Part shown: piece after piece, positions 7,462-14,434 of the stretch
Numbering within the stretch: the stretch's first letter is position 1
Layout of the letters: each line of letters begins with the position of its first letter
Assembly: GCA_937952925.1 (NCBI GenBank)
Contig: CALFYA010000236.1
Location: forward strand, 1 to 28,729
Direction: 5' to 3'
Source: an uncultured Moraxellaceae bacterium
GTDB lineage: Bacteria > Pseudomonadota > Gammaproteobacteria > Pseudomonadales > Moraxellaceae
Length of the DNA: 28,729 nt
Program-made: the position numbers and the translations under genes
The notes under the pieces: model-generated
Told to the model about the DNA's origin: nothing
What the model saw: only the letters and a program-made list of their open reading frames with translations
Database searches by the model: none

Positions 7462-8907
7462 TTATGCCGCAACAGTGTTGGTTTTTTGGTCTTCAAGTGC
7501 AGGCGCAGGTGCTTTGATGGTCATGTACAAGTTGTACGCCATCACCAACATCCCAGACCAATACAAGAAGCCACCAAAGGCACGACCGACATACGGCCAG
7601 TGAGAAGCGACCACGCTTTCAACGAAGCTATAAGTCAATGTCCCATCGACTTCGTTGGTGGCACGCCACATCAACCCTTGGGTAATCCCCGAAATCCACA
7701 TCGACACGATGTAGAAAATCACCCCAACAGTGGCCAACCAGAAGTGCAAGTTGATCAGTTTGATGGAGTACATGGATTGACGGTTAAACACACGAGGAAT
7801 CAACACATACAGCGAACCGATGGTGATCATGCCCACCCAGCCGAGTGCGCCGGAGTGAACGTGACCGACGGTCCAGTCGGTATTGTGTGACAAGGCGTTG
7901 ACGGTCTTGATCGACATCATCGGGCCTTCGAAGGTCGACATCGCATAGAACGACAATGCAACGATCAAGAAACGAATGATCGGATCAGTCCGCAAACGAT
8001 CCCAGCTGCCCGACATGGTCATAATCCCGTTGATCATGCCGCCCCATGATGGCGCAAACAAAATCAAGGAGAACACCATACCCAACGACTGCGTCCAGTC
8101 TGGCAAAGCCGAGTAGTGCAAATGGTGCGCACCTGCCCACATATACAAAGCAATCAATGCCCAGAAGTGGACAATCGACAAGCGATAGGAATAGACCGGA
8201 CGACCCACTTGCACCGGAATGAAGTAATACATCATCCCCAAGAATGCTGCGGTCAAGAAGAATCCTACCGCGTTATGGCCGTACCACCACTGCACCATCG
8301 CATCGGTTGCACCGCTAAACAGCGAGTAAGATTTAAACAGACCCAAAGGCACAACAAGACTGTTGACCACATGCAACAGGCCGATGGTGATAATAAATGC
8401 ACCAAAGAACCAGTTGGCCACATAAATATGTGAGGTACGACGATTGATCAATGTTCCAAAGAACACCACTGCATAAGACACCCAGACGGCAGCAATCAGC
8501 AGGTCAATCGGCCATTCGAGTTCAGCATATTCTTTGGCTGAGGTAATCCCCAGTGGGAGGGTGATCACCGCACCCACAATCGCCGCTTGCCAACCCCAAA
8601 AGGTAAACCACGCCAAACGAGGCGCAAACAACGGGGTTTCACAAGTGCGTTGGGCGATATAGTACGAGGTCGCAAATAGCGCCGACCCCCCGAAAGCAAA
8701 AATCACCGCATTGGTGTGCAAAGGACGCAAGCGACCAAATGAAAACCAAGAGGTGTCAAAATTTAAGGCAGGCCAAGCGAGTTGGGAGGCGATTAACACG
8801 CCTAAACCCATACCGACGATACCCCATACCACCGCCATGATGGTAAAAAGGCGAACCAGTTCGGTCTCATATTTGACGGGTGCCAGTCCGGATGAAGAAT
8901 GACTCAT
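7462..8907 (-). CDS. ccoN: cbb3-type cytochrome c oxidase catalytic subunit I (CcoN)
   Basis: Heme-copper oxidase catalytic subunit of the high-affinity C-type oxidase; reduces O2 to water and pumps protons in the inner membrane. From ATG 8907 it has 481 residues and about 12 membrane helices. Conserved histidines are visible: RPLHTN (about 61-66) for low-spin heme b, WWYGHNAVGF for a CuB ligand and the start of the Tyr-containing helix, AHHLHYSALPDW for the CuB His pair region, and VGHVHSGALGW for the heme ligands. The frame runs ten residues further to 8937, but AAGGAG seven bases before the ATG at 8907 fixes the start. First gene of the ccoNOQP operon. Confidence 0.96.
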   Translation of the reverse strand: MSHSSSGLAPVKYETELVRLFTIMAVVWGIVGMGLGVLIASQLAWPALNFDTSWFSFGRLRPLHTNAVIFAFGGSALFATSYYIAQRTCETPLFAPRLAWFTFWGWQAAIVGAVITLPLGITSAKEYAELEWPIDLLIAAVWVSYAVVFFGTLINRRTSHIYVANWFFGAFIITIGLLHVVNSLVVPLGLFKSYSLFSGATDAMVQWWYGHNAVGFFLTAAFLGMMYYFIPVQVGRPVYSYRLSIVHFWALIALYMWAGAHHLHYSALPDWTQSLGMVFSLILFAPSWGGMINGIMTMSGSWDRLRTDPIIRFLIVALSFYAMSTFEGPMMSIKTVNALSHNTDWTVGHVHSGALGWVGMITIGSLYVLIPRVFNRQSMYSIKLINLHFWLATVGVIFYIVSMWISGITQGLMWRATNEVDGTLTYSFVESVVASHWPYVGRAFGGFLYWSGMLVMAYNLYMTIKAPAPALEDQKTNTVAA

Positions 8908-9443
8908 GCACGGGCTCCTTGAAAGCCGCAACAGCAAAACAGTTGCAGTGAACAGACGTCAGGCAGTATGGCTATGCTCTTATTTTTAAAAGAACCACCG
9001 AGGTGGTCATCCCCAAAAATACAGAGCCACAGGGCTAAAACTGATGGCTTTTTCCCAGCGAACTGAGGATAAAAGACACAAGCTCCACCTGCGATACAAC
9101 AAACGTTGAAATCGCCTGCAATACACAAAAAGTGTCCTATTTTAAAATTTTTTTACGTTCGATGCACTCAAATTGTGCCCAAAACCCAAAGTTTTTATTA
9201 ACTTGACCTAATCGGTAGGAATTGAAAACAAAGCAAAAAACTCGGAATAAAATGATTTTGTGACTTAAAATTCACGCGTTTTCAACGCATCTGCCTATGA
9301 AAAGAACATTTGTGCCATGACGAGGTGGGGGTGAGTCTGCTATAAGATGTGGGCGCTGCGACCTTTGGATTTACCCCAAGGGGAATCACACCCAAGGACT
9401 CCCTGCAACGTAAGATGCTTGCAACTTTCAAAGAGGAATGAAC
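8908..9443. other. Divergent intergenic region between ccoN and the SCP2 gene
   Basis: About 530 bases without a convincing gene. It holds a small hairpin (ACCACC-GA-GGTGGT, 8994-9007) that on the ccoN strand is followed by TTCTTTT, an AT-rich part (about 9130-9250), and an extended -10 for the SCP2 gene at 9338-9346. I looked for an FNR/ANR box (TTGAT-N4-ATCAA) and found no good match. A 74-residue minus-strand frame here has no recognisable family. Confidence 0.55.
9338..9346 (+). promoter_or_regulatory. Extended -10 promoter element for the SCP2 gene
   Basis: TGC directly precedes TATAAG (9341-9346), the form of an extended -10 element that can work without a strong -35. The start point would be near 9353, giving a leader of about 90 bases. 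Confidence 0.45.
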
Positions 9444-9830
9444 ATGCCTGCTTTTTTGACCACTGACTGGTTTGATACCGTTGAAAAAATGACTGCCGAA
9501 GCTGGCGATCTGAACTTGCCACCTGCATTGGCTGGCTTGTCATTGAACCTAAACGTGACTGGCACCCCTGCGGGTGATGTCAGCATGGCACTGGCTGGTG
9601 GCAAAATCCAACGTGGTGCAGCGGCCGATGCCAAAACTACGTTGATTTTGGATGGTGACACCCTGCGTAAAGTGTTCTTGGAGTTTGACATGGCTGCGGC
9701 AATGCAAGCATTCATGACTGGCAAAATCAAAGTGCAAGGCGATATGAGCCAACTGATGGCACTGCAAACGGCACGTCCAAGCCAAGAGCAAAAAGACCTG
9801 TTCAAGCGCGTATTGAGCGTGACTGAATAA
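9444..9830 (+). CDS. SCP2 sterol-binding domain protein
   Basis: A small soluble protein of 128 residues made of one SCP2 domain, a fold that binds lipids or acyl-CoA in a hydrophobic tunnel. Family features are the GDVSMAL strand, a TLILDGDTLRKVFLE segment around 65-80, and the GKIKVQGDMSQLMALQ core with the K-V-x-G-D motif near 98-108. Two ATGs are in frame (9438 and 9444). The ribosome binding site GAGG ends at 9436, so only the second ATG has normal spacing. It stands alone between its own promoter and terminator. The bound ligand is unknown. Confidence 0.88.
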   Translation: MPAFLTTDWFDTVEKMTAEAGDLNLPPALAGLSLNLNVTGTPAGDVSMALAGGKIQRGAAADAKTTLILDGDTLRKVFLEFDMAAAMQAFMTGKIKVQGDMSQLMALQTARPSQEQKDLFKRVLSVTE

Positions 9831-9838
9831 TATCAATA

Positions 9839-9868
9839 CACAGCCATCGGCGAACACTGATGGCTGTG
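9839..9868 (+). terminator. Hairpin after the SCP2 gene
   Basis: CACAGCCATC (9839-9848) pairs perfectly with GATGGCTGTG (9859-9868) around a ten-base loop. Only a modest T-rich stretch (GGTTGTTTG) follows, so it is a moderate intrinsic terminator about ten bases after the stop. Confidence 0.75.
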
Positions 9869-9953
9869 GGTTGTTTGAAATGTGATGGATTTCACAGTTT
9901 AAAAATCGGGATGAAAAAATACTTCAGAATAAAATTAGACGTGTCAGCTTAGA

Positions 9954-10067
9954 TTAAAAACTCGCAGCCAACAGTAATCCAAGCACAAAAAACACCAACG
10001 ACATTGGCTCAACACGAGGCTTGGTGTTGGCACGGTGAGAAAGCGTCGGTGTCAGATGTGGCTTCAT
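9954..10067 (-). CDS. Predicted 37-residue single-pass membrane peptide
   Basis: An ATG at 10067 with AGGA seven bases upstream opens a 37-codon frame that ends at TAA (9954-9956). The first 20 residues are polar and basic (MKPHLTPTLSHRANTKPRVE). The last 17 are a short hydrophobic helix (MSLVFFVLGLLLAASF). A polar basic head, then K-P, then one helix is loosely like DUF3094-type small proteins, but I cannot claim membership. It sits downstream of, and on the same strand as, the 319-residue gene, about 50 bases after its stop. Coding status is plausible, not proven. Confidence 0.5.
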   Translation of the reverse strand: MKPHLTPTLSHRANTKPRVEPMSLVFFVLGLLLAASF

Positions 10068-10115
10068 GTTGCAATCCTGCATCAACCAAAAAAAGCAATC
10101 GTTTTGATCACTTCA

Positions 10116-11075
10116 TCAAGTTGTAACATGGATTGCCACTTGCATCCAGATGTTGCCGCGAATATATGCTCCGACCTGAAAATGTTGTTTGTTTTCTGAT
10201 CGATTTGCATAAGCCAAGCGAATCACAAAAGGCTGAGTATGTTGCTCACGCAAAATCACCACATCGAATAAATCAATGGGTCGCTGCATAAACTCAACCG
10301 TTTGGGCGCCAATAATTTCACCTTGAAACCATGCTTCATCTTCTTGCCCAAAGGTTTCCCCAAACAAATAGGCGGCCATCTTCGAGAGATCAAGGGTCAC
10401 AGGGGCTTCATCATCAGAGTTTGCAGGCTGCCACGCATCAAGACGTGCCTGTAGATCATCCGGTGCAACCCCGCCGTTTTCGGCCAAAATCGCATTGAGG
10501 GCGCGATGATGCCGAATCGCCGCAGGATCATCGACGAGCAGCTCTTCATGCATGCCGACGCGTTCAAGTCCGTATGCCCATGCGCTAAAACAAGCACTGT
10601 ATACCTGATCTTTTTGGTAAAGAGGGGCATTGATGGCATACAAACTGTCAAAGGCATGGATGGTGATGCCATCGGTGGTTTCAAGATTGAGCACAGCATC
10701 TTGACTGTCGGGGCAGGTCAGCACCCGATGGATTTTGACCGGTCGAAAATGCGGGCTGTCGAGGCTGGGATAAGCATTACGCAAACCTAGCGGATGCTCA
10801 TGCTCATCAATATCAATAATCTGGGTGATGTGGATGGCACGTTGGGGGCCTTGGATTAACCAATGTTGTTTGGGCATGGCCGCATCGCTTTGATGTAGCC
10901 CTTGCGGCAGTGCAGCATCATCAACCGCGAGTTGTAGCCAAAGCGGGATATCCCGATTGGGATCATCACTCAACATTGCCCAATGTTGGCCGTGTCCGCC
11001 CATCACATCGCACCCAATGGTGAGGGTTTCAGGAGCTTGTGCGTGGTGAGTTGGGATTGACGTGGCTTGGGTCAT
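10116..11075 (-). CDS. Conserved-looking hypothetical protein, function unknown
   Basis: From ATG 11075 the product has 319 residues and no signal peptide or membrane helix. GGAG lies six bases upstream of that ATG. The frame continues to 11726, but that part is the antisense shadow of the SDR gene and lacks natural protein character, so it is excluded. The protein is acidic and rich in His, Asp and Gln. Its last 70 residues (about 250-319) alternate strands and end in VGAYIRGNIWMQ, which suggests a small beta-barrel such as an OB-like fold; that is inference from pattern only. The gene diverges from the SDR gene, with an inverted repeat between them. I do not recognise the family. Confidence 0.75.
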   Translation of the reverse strand: MTQATSIPTHHAQAPETLTIGCDVMGGHGQHWAMLSDDPNRDIPLWLQLAVDDAALPQGLHQSDAAMPKQHWLIQGPQRAIHITQIIDIDEHEHPLGLRNAYPSLDSPHFRPVKIHRVLTCPDSQDAVLNLETTDGITIHAFDSLYAINAPLYQKDQVYSACFSAWAYGLERVGMHEELLVDDPAAIRHHRALNAILAENGGVAPDDLQARLDAWQPANSDDEAPVTLDLSKMAAYLFGETFGQEDEAWFQGEIIGAQTVEFMQRPIDLFDVVILREQHTQPFVIRLAYANRSENKQHFQVGAYIRGNIWMQVAIHVTT

Positions 11076-11189
11076 TGATCGCTCCATCGGCAGTTGAATG
11101 TAAGTGGGCAAGCCATAGGATGGGCTGCTGTGTATTGCATGGCGTTTTTGGTGAGAAATTTCAAGCAAAAAATGGTAAAGGCACTCATC

Positions 11190-11210
11190 TTGATCGCAAT
11201 ATCTGATCAA
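11190..11210. promoter_or_regulatory. Inverted repeat, possible operator between the divergent genes
   Basis: TTGATC (11190-11195) and GATCAA (11205-11210) form a perfect inverted repeat with a nine-base spacer. It lies about 80 bases before the SDR start and 115 before the unknown gene, a sensible place for a dimeric repressor. No regulator gene is adjacent. Both arms include GATC. Confidence 0.3.
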
Positions 11211-11289
11211 AAATGCCGAATACATCCGTAGAGCGCTATGTTTTAATCGCTGCCGACATGTGGACTTCTGCTTGAGGAGATAAGACAAC

Positions 11290-12057
11290 ATGCAACTACG
11301 CGATAAAGTCGCCATCATTACCGGTGGTGCATCAGGACTGGGTTTGGCGACCGCAGAAGCTTTGGTCGAAAAAGGTGCCAAGGTTGCGATTTTTGATCTG
11401 AACGCTGAGCAAGGCCAAGCGGCGGTTGAGCGCTTGGGCAAAGCGGCGCGTGCGTTTGTGGTCAATGTAACCGATGAAGTGTCGGTACATGCGGCGATTG
11501 AGCAAGTCAAAAGCATTTTTGGTGCGGTGCATATTTGTGTCAACTGCGCAGGCATTGGCTCAGCAAGTCGTACCGTGGGTAAAAATGGCCCCATGCCCCT
11601 CGATGCGTTTGCCCGTGTGATTGGCATCAACTTGATCGGCACCTTCAACGTCACTCGCTTGGCTGCTGCTGCGATGCAAACCAATACCCCAAACGATGAT
11701 GGTGAGCGTGGTGTGATCATCAACACCGCATCAGTTGCTGCGTTTGATGGTCAGATTGGTCAAGTCGCTTATTCGGCCTCCAAAGGCGGCGTGGTGGGCA
11801 TGACCTTGCCACTTGCCCGTGATTTGGCCATGATCGGGGTGCGGGTCAACACCATTGCCCCTGGCATTTTCAATACCCCATTGATGAATGCCTCGCCTGA
11901 TAGCGTCAAGTTGCCCTTGATCGAGATGACGCAATTCCCCAAACGTTTGGGTTATCCCAGCGAATATGCTCAGCTCGCGCTGCATATCGTGGAAAATAGC
12001 TTTATGAATGGCGAAACCATCCGTTTGGATGGTGCAATTCGGATGGCACCTCGCTAA
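11290..12057 (+). CDS. Short-chain dehydrogenase, 3-hydroxyacyl-CoA dehydrogenase type II (HSD17B10-like)
   Basis: NAD-dependent oxidoreductase of the classical SDR family. The best fit is the HSD10 or type II 3-hydroxyacyl-CoA dehydrogenase group, which oxidises short or branched 3-hydroxyacyl-CoA. The 255 residues show TGGASGLG (11-18) for the dinucleotide, NCAG (85-88), and the triad Ser148, Tyr161 and Lys165 (YSASK). The stretches ERGVIINTASVAAFDGQ and the C-terminal NGETIRLDGAIRMAP are characteristic of that group. GAGGAG precedes the ATG by ten bases. The UPF0178 gene follows after 32 bases. Exact substrate cannot be read from sequence. Confidence 0.9.
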   Translation: MQLRDKVAIITGGASGLGLATAEALVEKGAKVAIFDLNAEQGQAAVERLGKAARAFVVNVTDEVSVHAAIEQVKSIFGAVHICVNCAGIGSASRTVGKNGPMPLDAFARVIGINLIGTFNVTRLAAAAMQTNTPNDDGERGVIINTASVAAFDGQIGQVAYSASKGGVVGMTLPLARDLAMIGVRVNTIAPGIFNTPLMNASPDSVKLPLIEMTQFPKRLGYPSEYAQLALHIVENSFMNGETIRLDGAIRMAPR

Positions 12058-12089
12058 GGTAGACAGGTTGTCTTCACGGTGTTGCTGGT

Positions 12090-12590
12090 ATGAACCAACC
12101 GATTGATTGTCCCTTTACGCTGTGGGTAGACGCCGATGCCTGCCCACGCGCGCTCAAAGAATTTTTATTTAAAGTCTCAGATCGCCATCGCCTACAAGTC
12201 ATTTTTGTGGCCAACCAACCGCTGGGCATCCGCCCATCACGCCTGATTCGCTCGATTCAAGTCGAGCAGGGTGCGGATCGTGCGGATCAGGAAATCATCA
12301 ACCAGATGCAGCCCGATGATTTGGTCGTGACCCAAGATATTCCGCTTGCGGCGCAAGTGATTGAAAAATTGGGTGATGCGATTCATCCGCGTGGTGAGAT
12401 TTTTACCGCCAGTAATGTGCGTGCGCGTTTGCATTTGCGTGATTATATGGATGTATTGCGTGGCGCAGGCGTACAAACCGGAGGCCCTCCACCGCTGTCT
12501 GAGCGTGACCGTAAAGCCTTTGCGGACTCGCTGGAAAAAATGATCGTACAGCGCAAAAAGAAGTTGCTTCCCCCACCACAAACGCCGTAA
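12090..12590 (+). CDS. UPF0178 protein (YaiI/YqxD, DUF188 family)
   Basis: A 166-residue cytoplasmic protein of the DUF188 family, which is PIN-like in fold and of unproven function. The N-terminal motif WVDADACPR (12-20) is the family signature, with Asp residues placed like those of metal-dependent nucleases. VTQDIPLA at about 79-86 and RGEIFT (about 100-105) are also typical, and the tail is basic. No strong ribosome binding site precedes the ATG. It probably shares a transcript with the SDR gene. Confidence 0.9.
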   Translation: MNQPIDCPFTLWVDADACPRALKEFLFKVSDRHRLQVIFVANQPLGIRPSRLIRSIQVEQGADRADQEIINQMQPDDLVVTQDIPLAAQVIEKLGDAIHPRGEIFTASNVRARLHLRDYMDVLRGAGVQTGGPPPLSERDRKAFADSLEKMIVQRKKKLLPPPQTP

Positions 12591-12621
12591 TCTCAAACGG
12601 TATTCTTCAGTTGATCAAACC

Positions 12622-12720
12622 ATGAACAACCTCGTTGCTCTGATTAAACCGTTGTCCATGCGCCGAGTGGCCGCATGGCGAGTCTGTGCGTGTCTGCACA
12701 GCGGTCAGCGACGAAGTTAG
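12622..12720 (+). CDS. Possible 32-residue leader peptide upstream of the EamA gene
   Basis: ATG 12622 opens a frame that closes at TAG 12718-12720. The peptide begins MNNLVALIKPLSMRRVAAW and is rich in Arg, Cys and Ala. It covers two hairpins (CCATGCG/CGCATGG at 12656-12678 and TGTGC/GCACA near 12685-12700). Its stop lies beside a third stem (GAAGTT/AACTTC, 12713-12736), and a terminator follows at 12740. This is the layout of a translation-controlled attenuator, but there is no clear ribosome binding site, so it may be chance. Confidence 0.3.
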   Translation: MNNLVALIKPLSMRRVAAWRVCACLHSGQRRS

Positions 12721-12739
12721 TTCACTCCAAACTTCATCA

Positions 12740-12769
12740 CAGGCCGCATTTAGCGGCCTGTTTTATTTT
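12740..12769 (+). terminator. Intrinsic terminator 20 bases before the EamA start codon
   Basis: CAGGCCGC (12740-12747) pairs with GCGGCCTG (12753-12760) around a five-base loop and is followed by TTTTATTTT. It could end the SDR/UPF0178 transcript about 150 bases after the UPF0178 stop. Because the EamA ribosome binding site follows directly, it may also act as a conditional terminator in the EamA leader. Confidence 0.88.
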
Positions 12770-12789
12770 GTACTCACGAGGACAACAAC

Positions 12790-13710
12790 ATGAGCAGTTT
12801 AGAAGAACCCCCACAGAGCAGCGCGCTCAACTGGTCGATTGCCAGTCGTTATGTGGCAGTGGTGGCGATTTGGTCATCCACTCCACTGGCGGTGGCGTGG
12901 AGCATTCGCGAGCTTCATCCAGTGTGGGCGCTGGCCTGTCGTTTTGTATTGGCTGCACCACTGGCTTATGTGGTGCTGCTGATGATGAAACAATCACTCA
13001 GGCTTGATCGCGTCGCCATCAAAAGCTATGCCGCGGGTGGAATTGGCTTGTGGGGAGCCATGCTGTGCTGTTATTTGGGCGCAGGTCATTTACCTTCCGC
13101 GATGATTTCGGTGTTGTTTGGCCTATCGCCGTTATTTGCAGGATTTTTGGGACATGCGGTGTTTCGTACCCAAAAACTCGCCTTTATCCAATGGATTGGC
13201 ATGATGCTCGGCATGTTAGGGATGGCTTATGCGATGGGATTGAGTCAGGGTGAACTGACCTTAAGCCCTGTTGGTGTCGGCTGGATTTTGCTCGGTGTAC
13301 TGCTGTATGTGGTGTCGATGTTTGCGGTACAACGCACGGATGCAGGCTTGCATCCGATGACCCAAACCACGGGATCACTCATCCTGTCAGCGGTGGGGAT
13401 GGCCTTGATGTTGCCGCTATTTTGGGCAGATCGTCCACTCGCGATACCGGATGCCAAAAGTCTGATCGCGATTGGCTATAGCGTGGTGATGGCGTCAGTC
13501 GTCGCGATGTTGTGTTACTTTGATTTGGTACAAAAAATCAAACCGACCACGGTGGCCTTGAGCACCTTAATGACCCCAATTTTTGCCATGCTGCTCGGCT
13601 ATCTGCTCAATCATGAGAATTTTGCCAGCCAAACCTTGTGGGGGCTGTTGGTGGTGCTGCTCGGATTGGGCTGTTATTTTGCACAAAACTTGCGGCCACA
13701 ATCTGCATAG
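12790..13710 (+). CDS. EamA/DMT family transporter
   Basis: Inner-membrane permease of the drug/metabolite transporter superfamily. The 306 residues contain about ten membrane helices arranged as two EamA repeats (about 20-150 and 165-300). Typical features are the WSSTPLAV segment in helix 1 and the late helices with TTVALSTLMTPIFAMLLG. Substrates in this family range from amino acids to metabolites and drugs and cannot be assigned here. GAGG lies eight bases before the ATG. The gene has a structured leader (12622-12769) and its own downstream terminator. Confidence 0.9.
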   Translation: MSSLEEPPQSSALNWSIASRYVAVVAIWSSTPLAVAWSIRELHPVWALACRFVLAAPLAYVVLLMMKQSLRLDRVAIKSYAAGGIGLWGAMLCCYLGAGHLPSAMISVLFGLSPLFAGFLGHAVFRTQKLAFIQWIGMMLGMLGMAYAMGLSQGELTLSPVGVGWILLGVLLYVVSMFAVQRTDAGLHPMTQTTGSLILSAVGMALMLPLFWADRPLAIPDAKSLIAIGYSVVMASVVAMLCYFDLVQKIKPTTVALSTLMTPIFAMLLGYLLNHENFASQTLWGLLVVLLGLGCYFAQNLRPQSA

Positions 13711-13769
13711 TGTGCAAAAAATTTTGAGTTCAACCTGTGGACAATCAACAATTTCTTACACACATTCGA

Positions 13770-13798
13770 CGTGCCTTGCCTTATGGTAGGCACGTTTT
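13770..13798 (+). terminator. Intrinsic terminator after the EamA gene
   Basis: CGTGCCT (13770-13776) pairs with AGGCACG (13788-13794), followed by TTTT. It lies between the convergent EamA and PilZ genes. Confidence 0.75.
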
Positions 13799-13800
13799 GC

Positions 13801-14412
13801 TTAGCCCATATAGGCGTCGGGTAGGTTGTAGCCATGCATGGCTGCATCTTCAGCCATTTTACGGCTGATACTTTCGGCAAGCTTGGAGCGGTCGTTGGGA
13901 TGCAAGCTAATAAAGTATGCCCCTGTACGATAGCCTTCAAGGTCTTCGTCTTCGGAGTACACGACGCGTGCTGTCGCAGCAAGATGAAAAGCATTGTTGG
14001 GATGGCTAATCGACAAGTGTAGATGCGTACCGGGTGCAATGCGCTCGCGTGCATAAAACGACAGACCGCTCTCAGAGATATTGACGCGAGTCGGACTAGG
14101 CAGCATCGACTCGACCATTGCGTCGTAAAATGCACCGGTGATCAAATCGAGTTTTTGATTCATCAAGTTGAGTGCGCGGGCAATGGTCGGGTGTTCGTCG
14201 TTGAGGGTGTCGGCGAGTTGCTTGTTGACACTATCAATCTGGTCGAGTTCGGCGAGCAGTAGGAAATAGCGGGGCAGGACAAAGCCTGGCTCATAAGGAT
14301 CCTTGAGCGCATCACTGCGAGTGATCAATTGATAGTTGATACGCAATGAGGCATTGATGCGCGACAGGAGGCGGCGTTCGCTATGACTAGCGTCCTGCTG
14401 TGGGGTTTTCAT
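13801..14412 (-). CDS. PilZ domain protein (putative cyclic-di-GMP receptor)
   Basis: From ATG 14412 the protein has 203 residues. An RxxxR motif (Arg14 to Arg18 in RRLLSR) and NISESG at 111-116 (the N/DxSxxG motif) are the two halves of the cyclic-di-GMP site. A helical segment of about 85 residues separates them, unlike a minimal PilZ domain but like the PilZ protein I recall upstream of lolC in Pseudomonas. GAGGA lies six bases before the ATG. The frame extends to 14475, but this lacks a ribosome binding site and runs into the divergent lolC. It is likely an effector of cyclic-di-GMP signalling; the output is unknown. Confidence 0.85.
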   Translation of the reverse strand: MKTPQQDASHSERRLLSRINASLRINYQLITRSDALKDPYEPGFVLPRYFLLLAELDQIDSVNKQLADTLNDEHPTIARALNLMNQKLDLITGAFYDAMVESMLPSPTRVNISESGLSFYARERIAPGTHLHLSISHPNNAFHLAATARVVYSEDEDLEGYRTGAYFISLHPNDRSKLAESISRKMAEDAAMHGYNLPDAYMG

Positions 14413-14434
14413 TTTACGTCCTCGGGTTAACCTT

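Noticed and set aside
8904..9128. 74-residue cysteine-containing minus-strand frame upstream of ccoN
   Set aside because: It overlaps the ccoN ribosome binding site and start in another frame, has no recognisable family and no good start signal.
9158..9171. FNR/ANR-like site upstream of ccoN
   Set aside because: Only the right half (TCAA) and the first two bases of the left half match TTGAT-N4-ATCAA. Spacing variants are no better.
11076..11726. N-terminal extension of the unknown 319-residue protein
   Set aside because: It is the reverse complement of the SDR coding region, and a good ribosome binding site fixes the start at 11075.
12600..12790. tRNA gene or known riboswitch in the EamA leader
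   Set aside because: No TTCGA-type T arm or acceptor pairing, and no motif of a riboswitch class that I can recognise.
13736..13744. Single DnaA-box-like TGTGGACAA after the EamA gene
   Set aside because: One mismatch and no second box nearby; expected by chance in this length.
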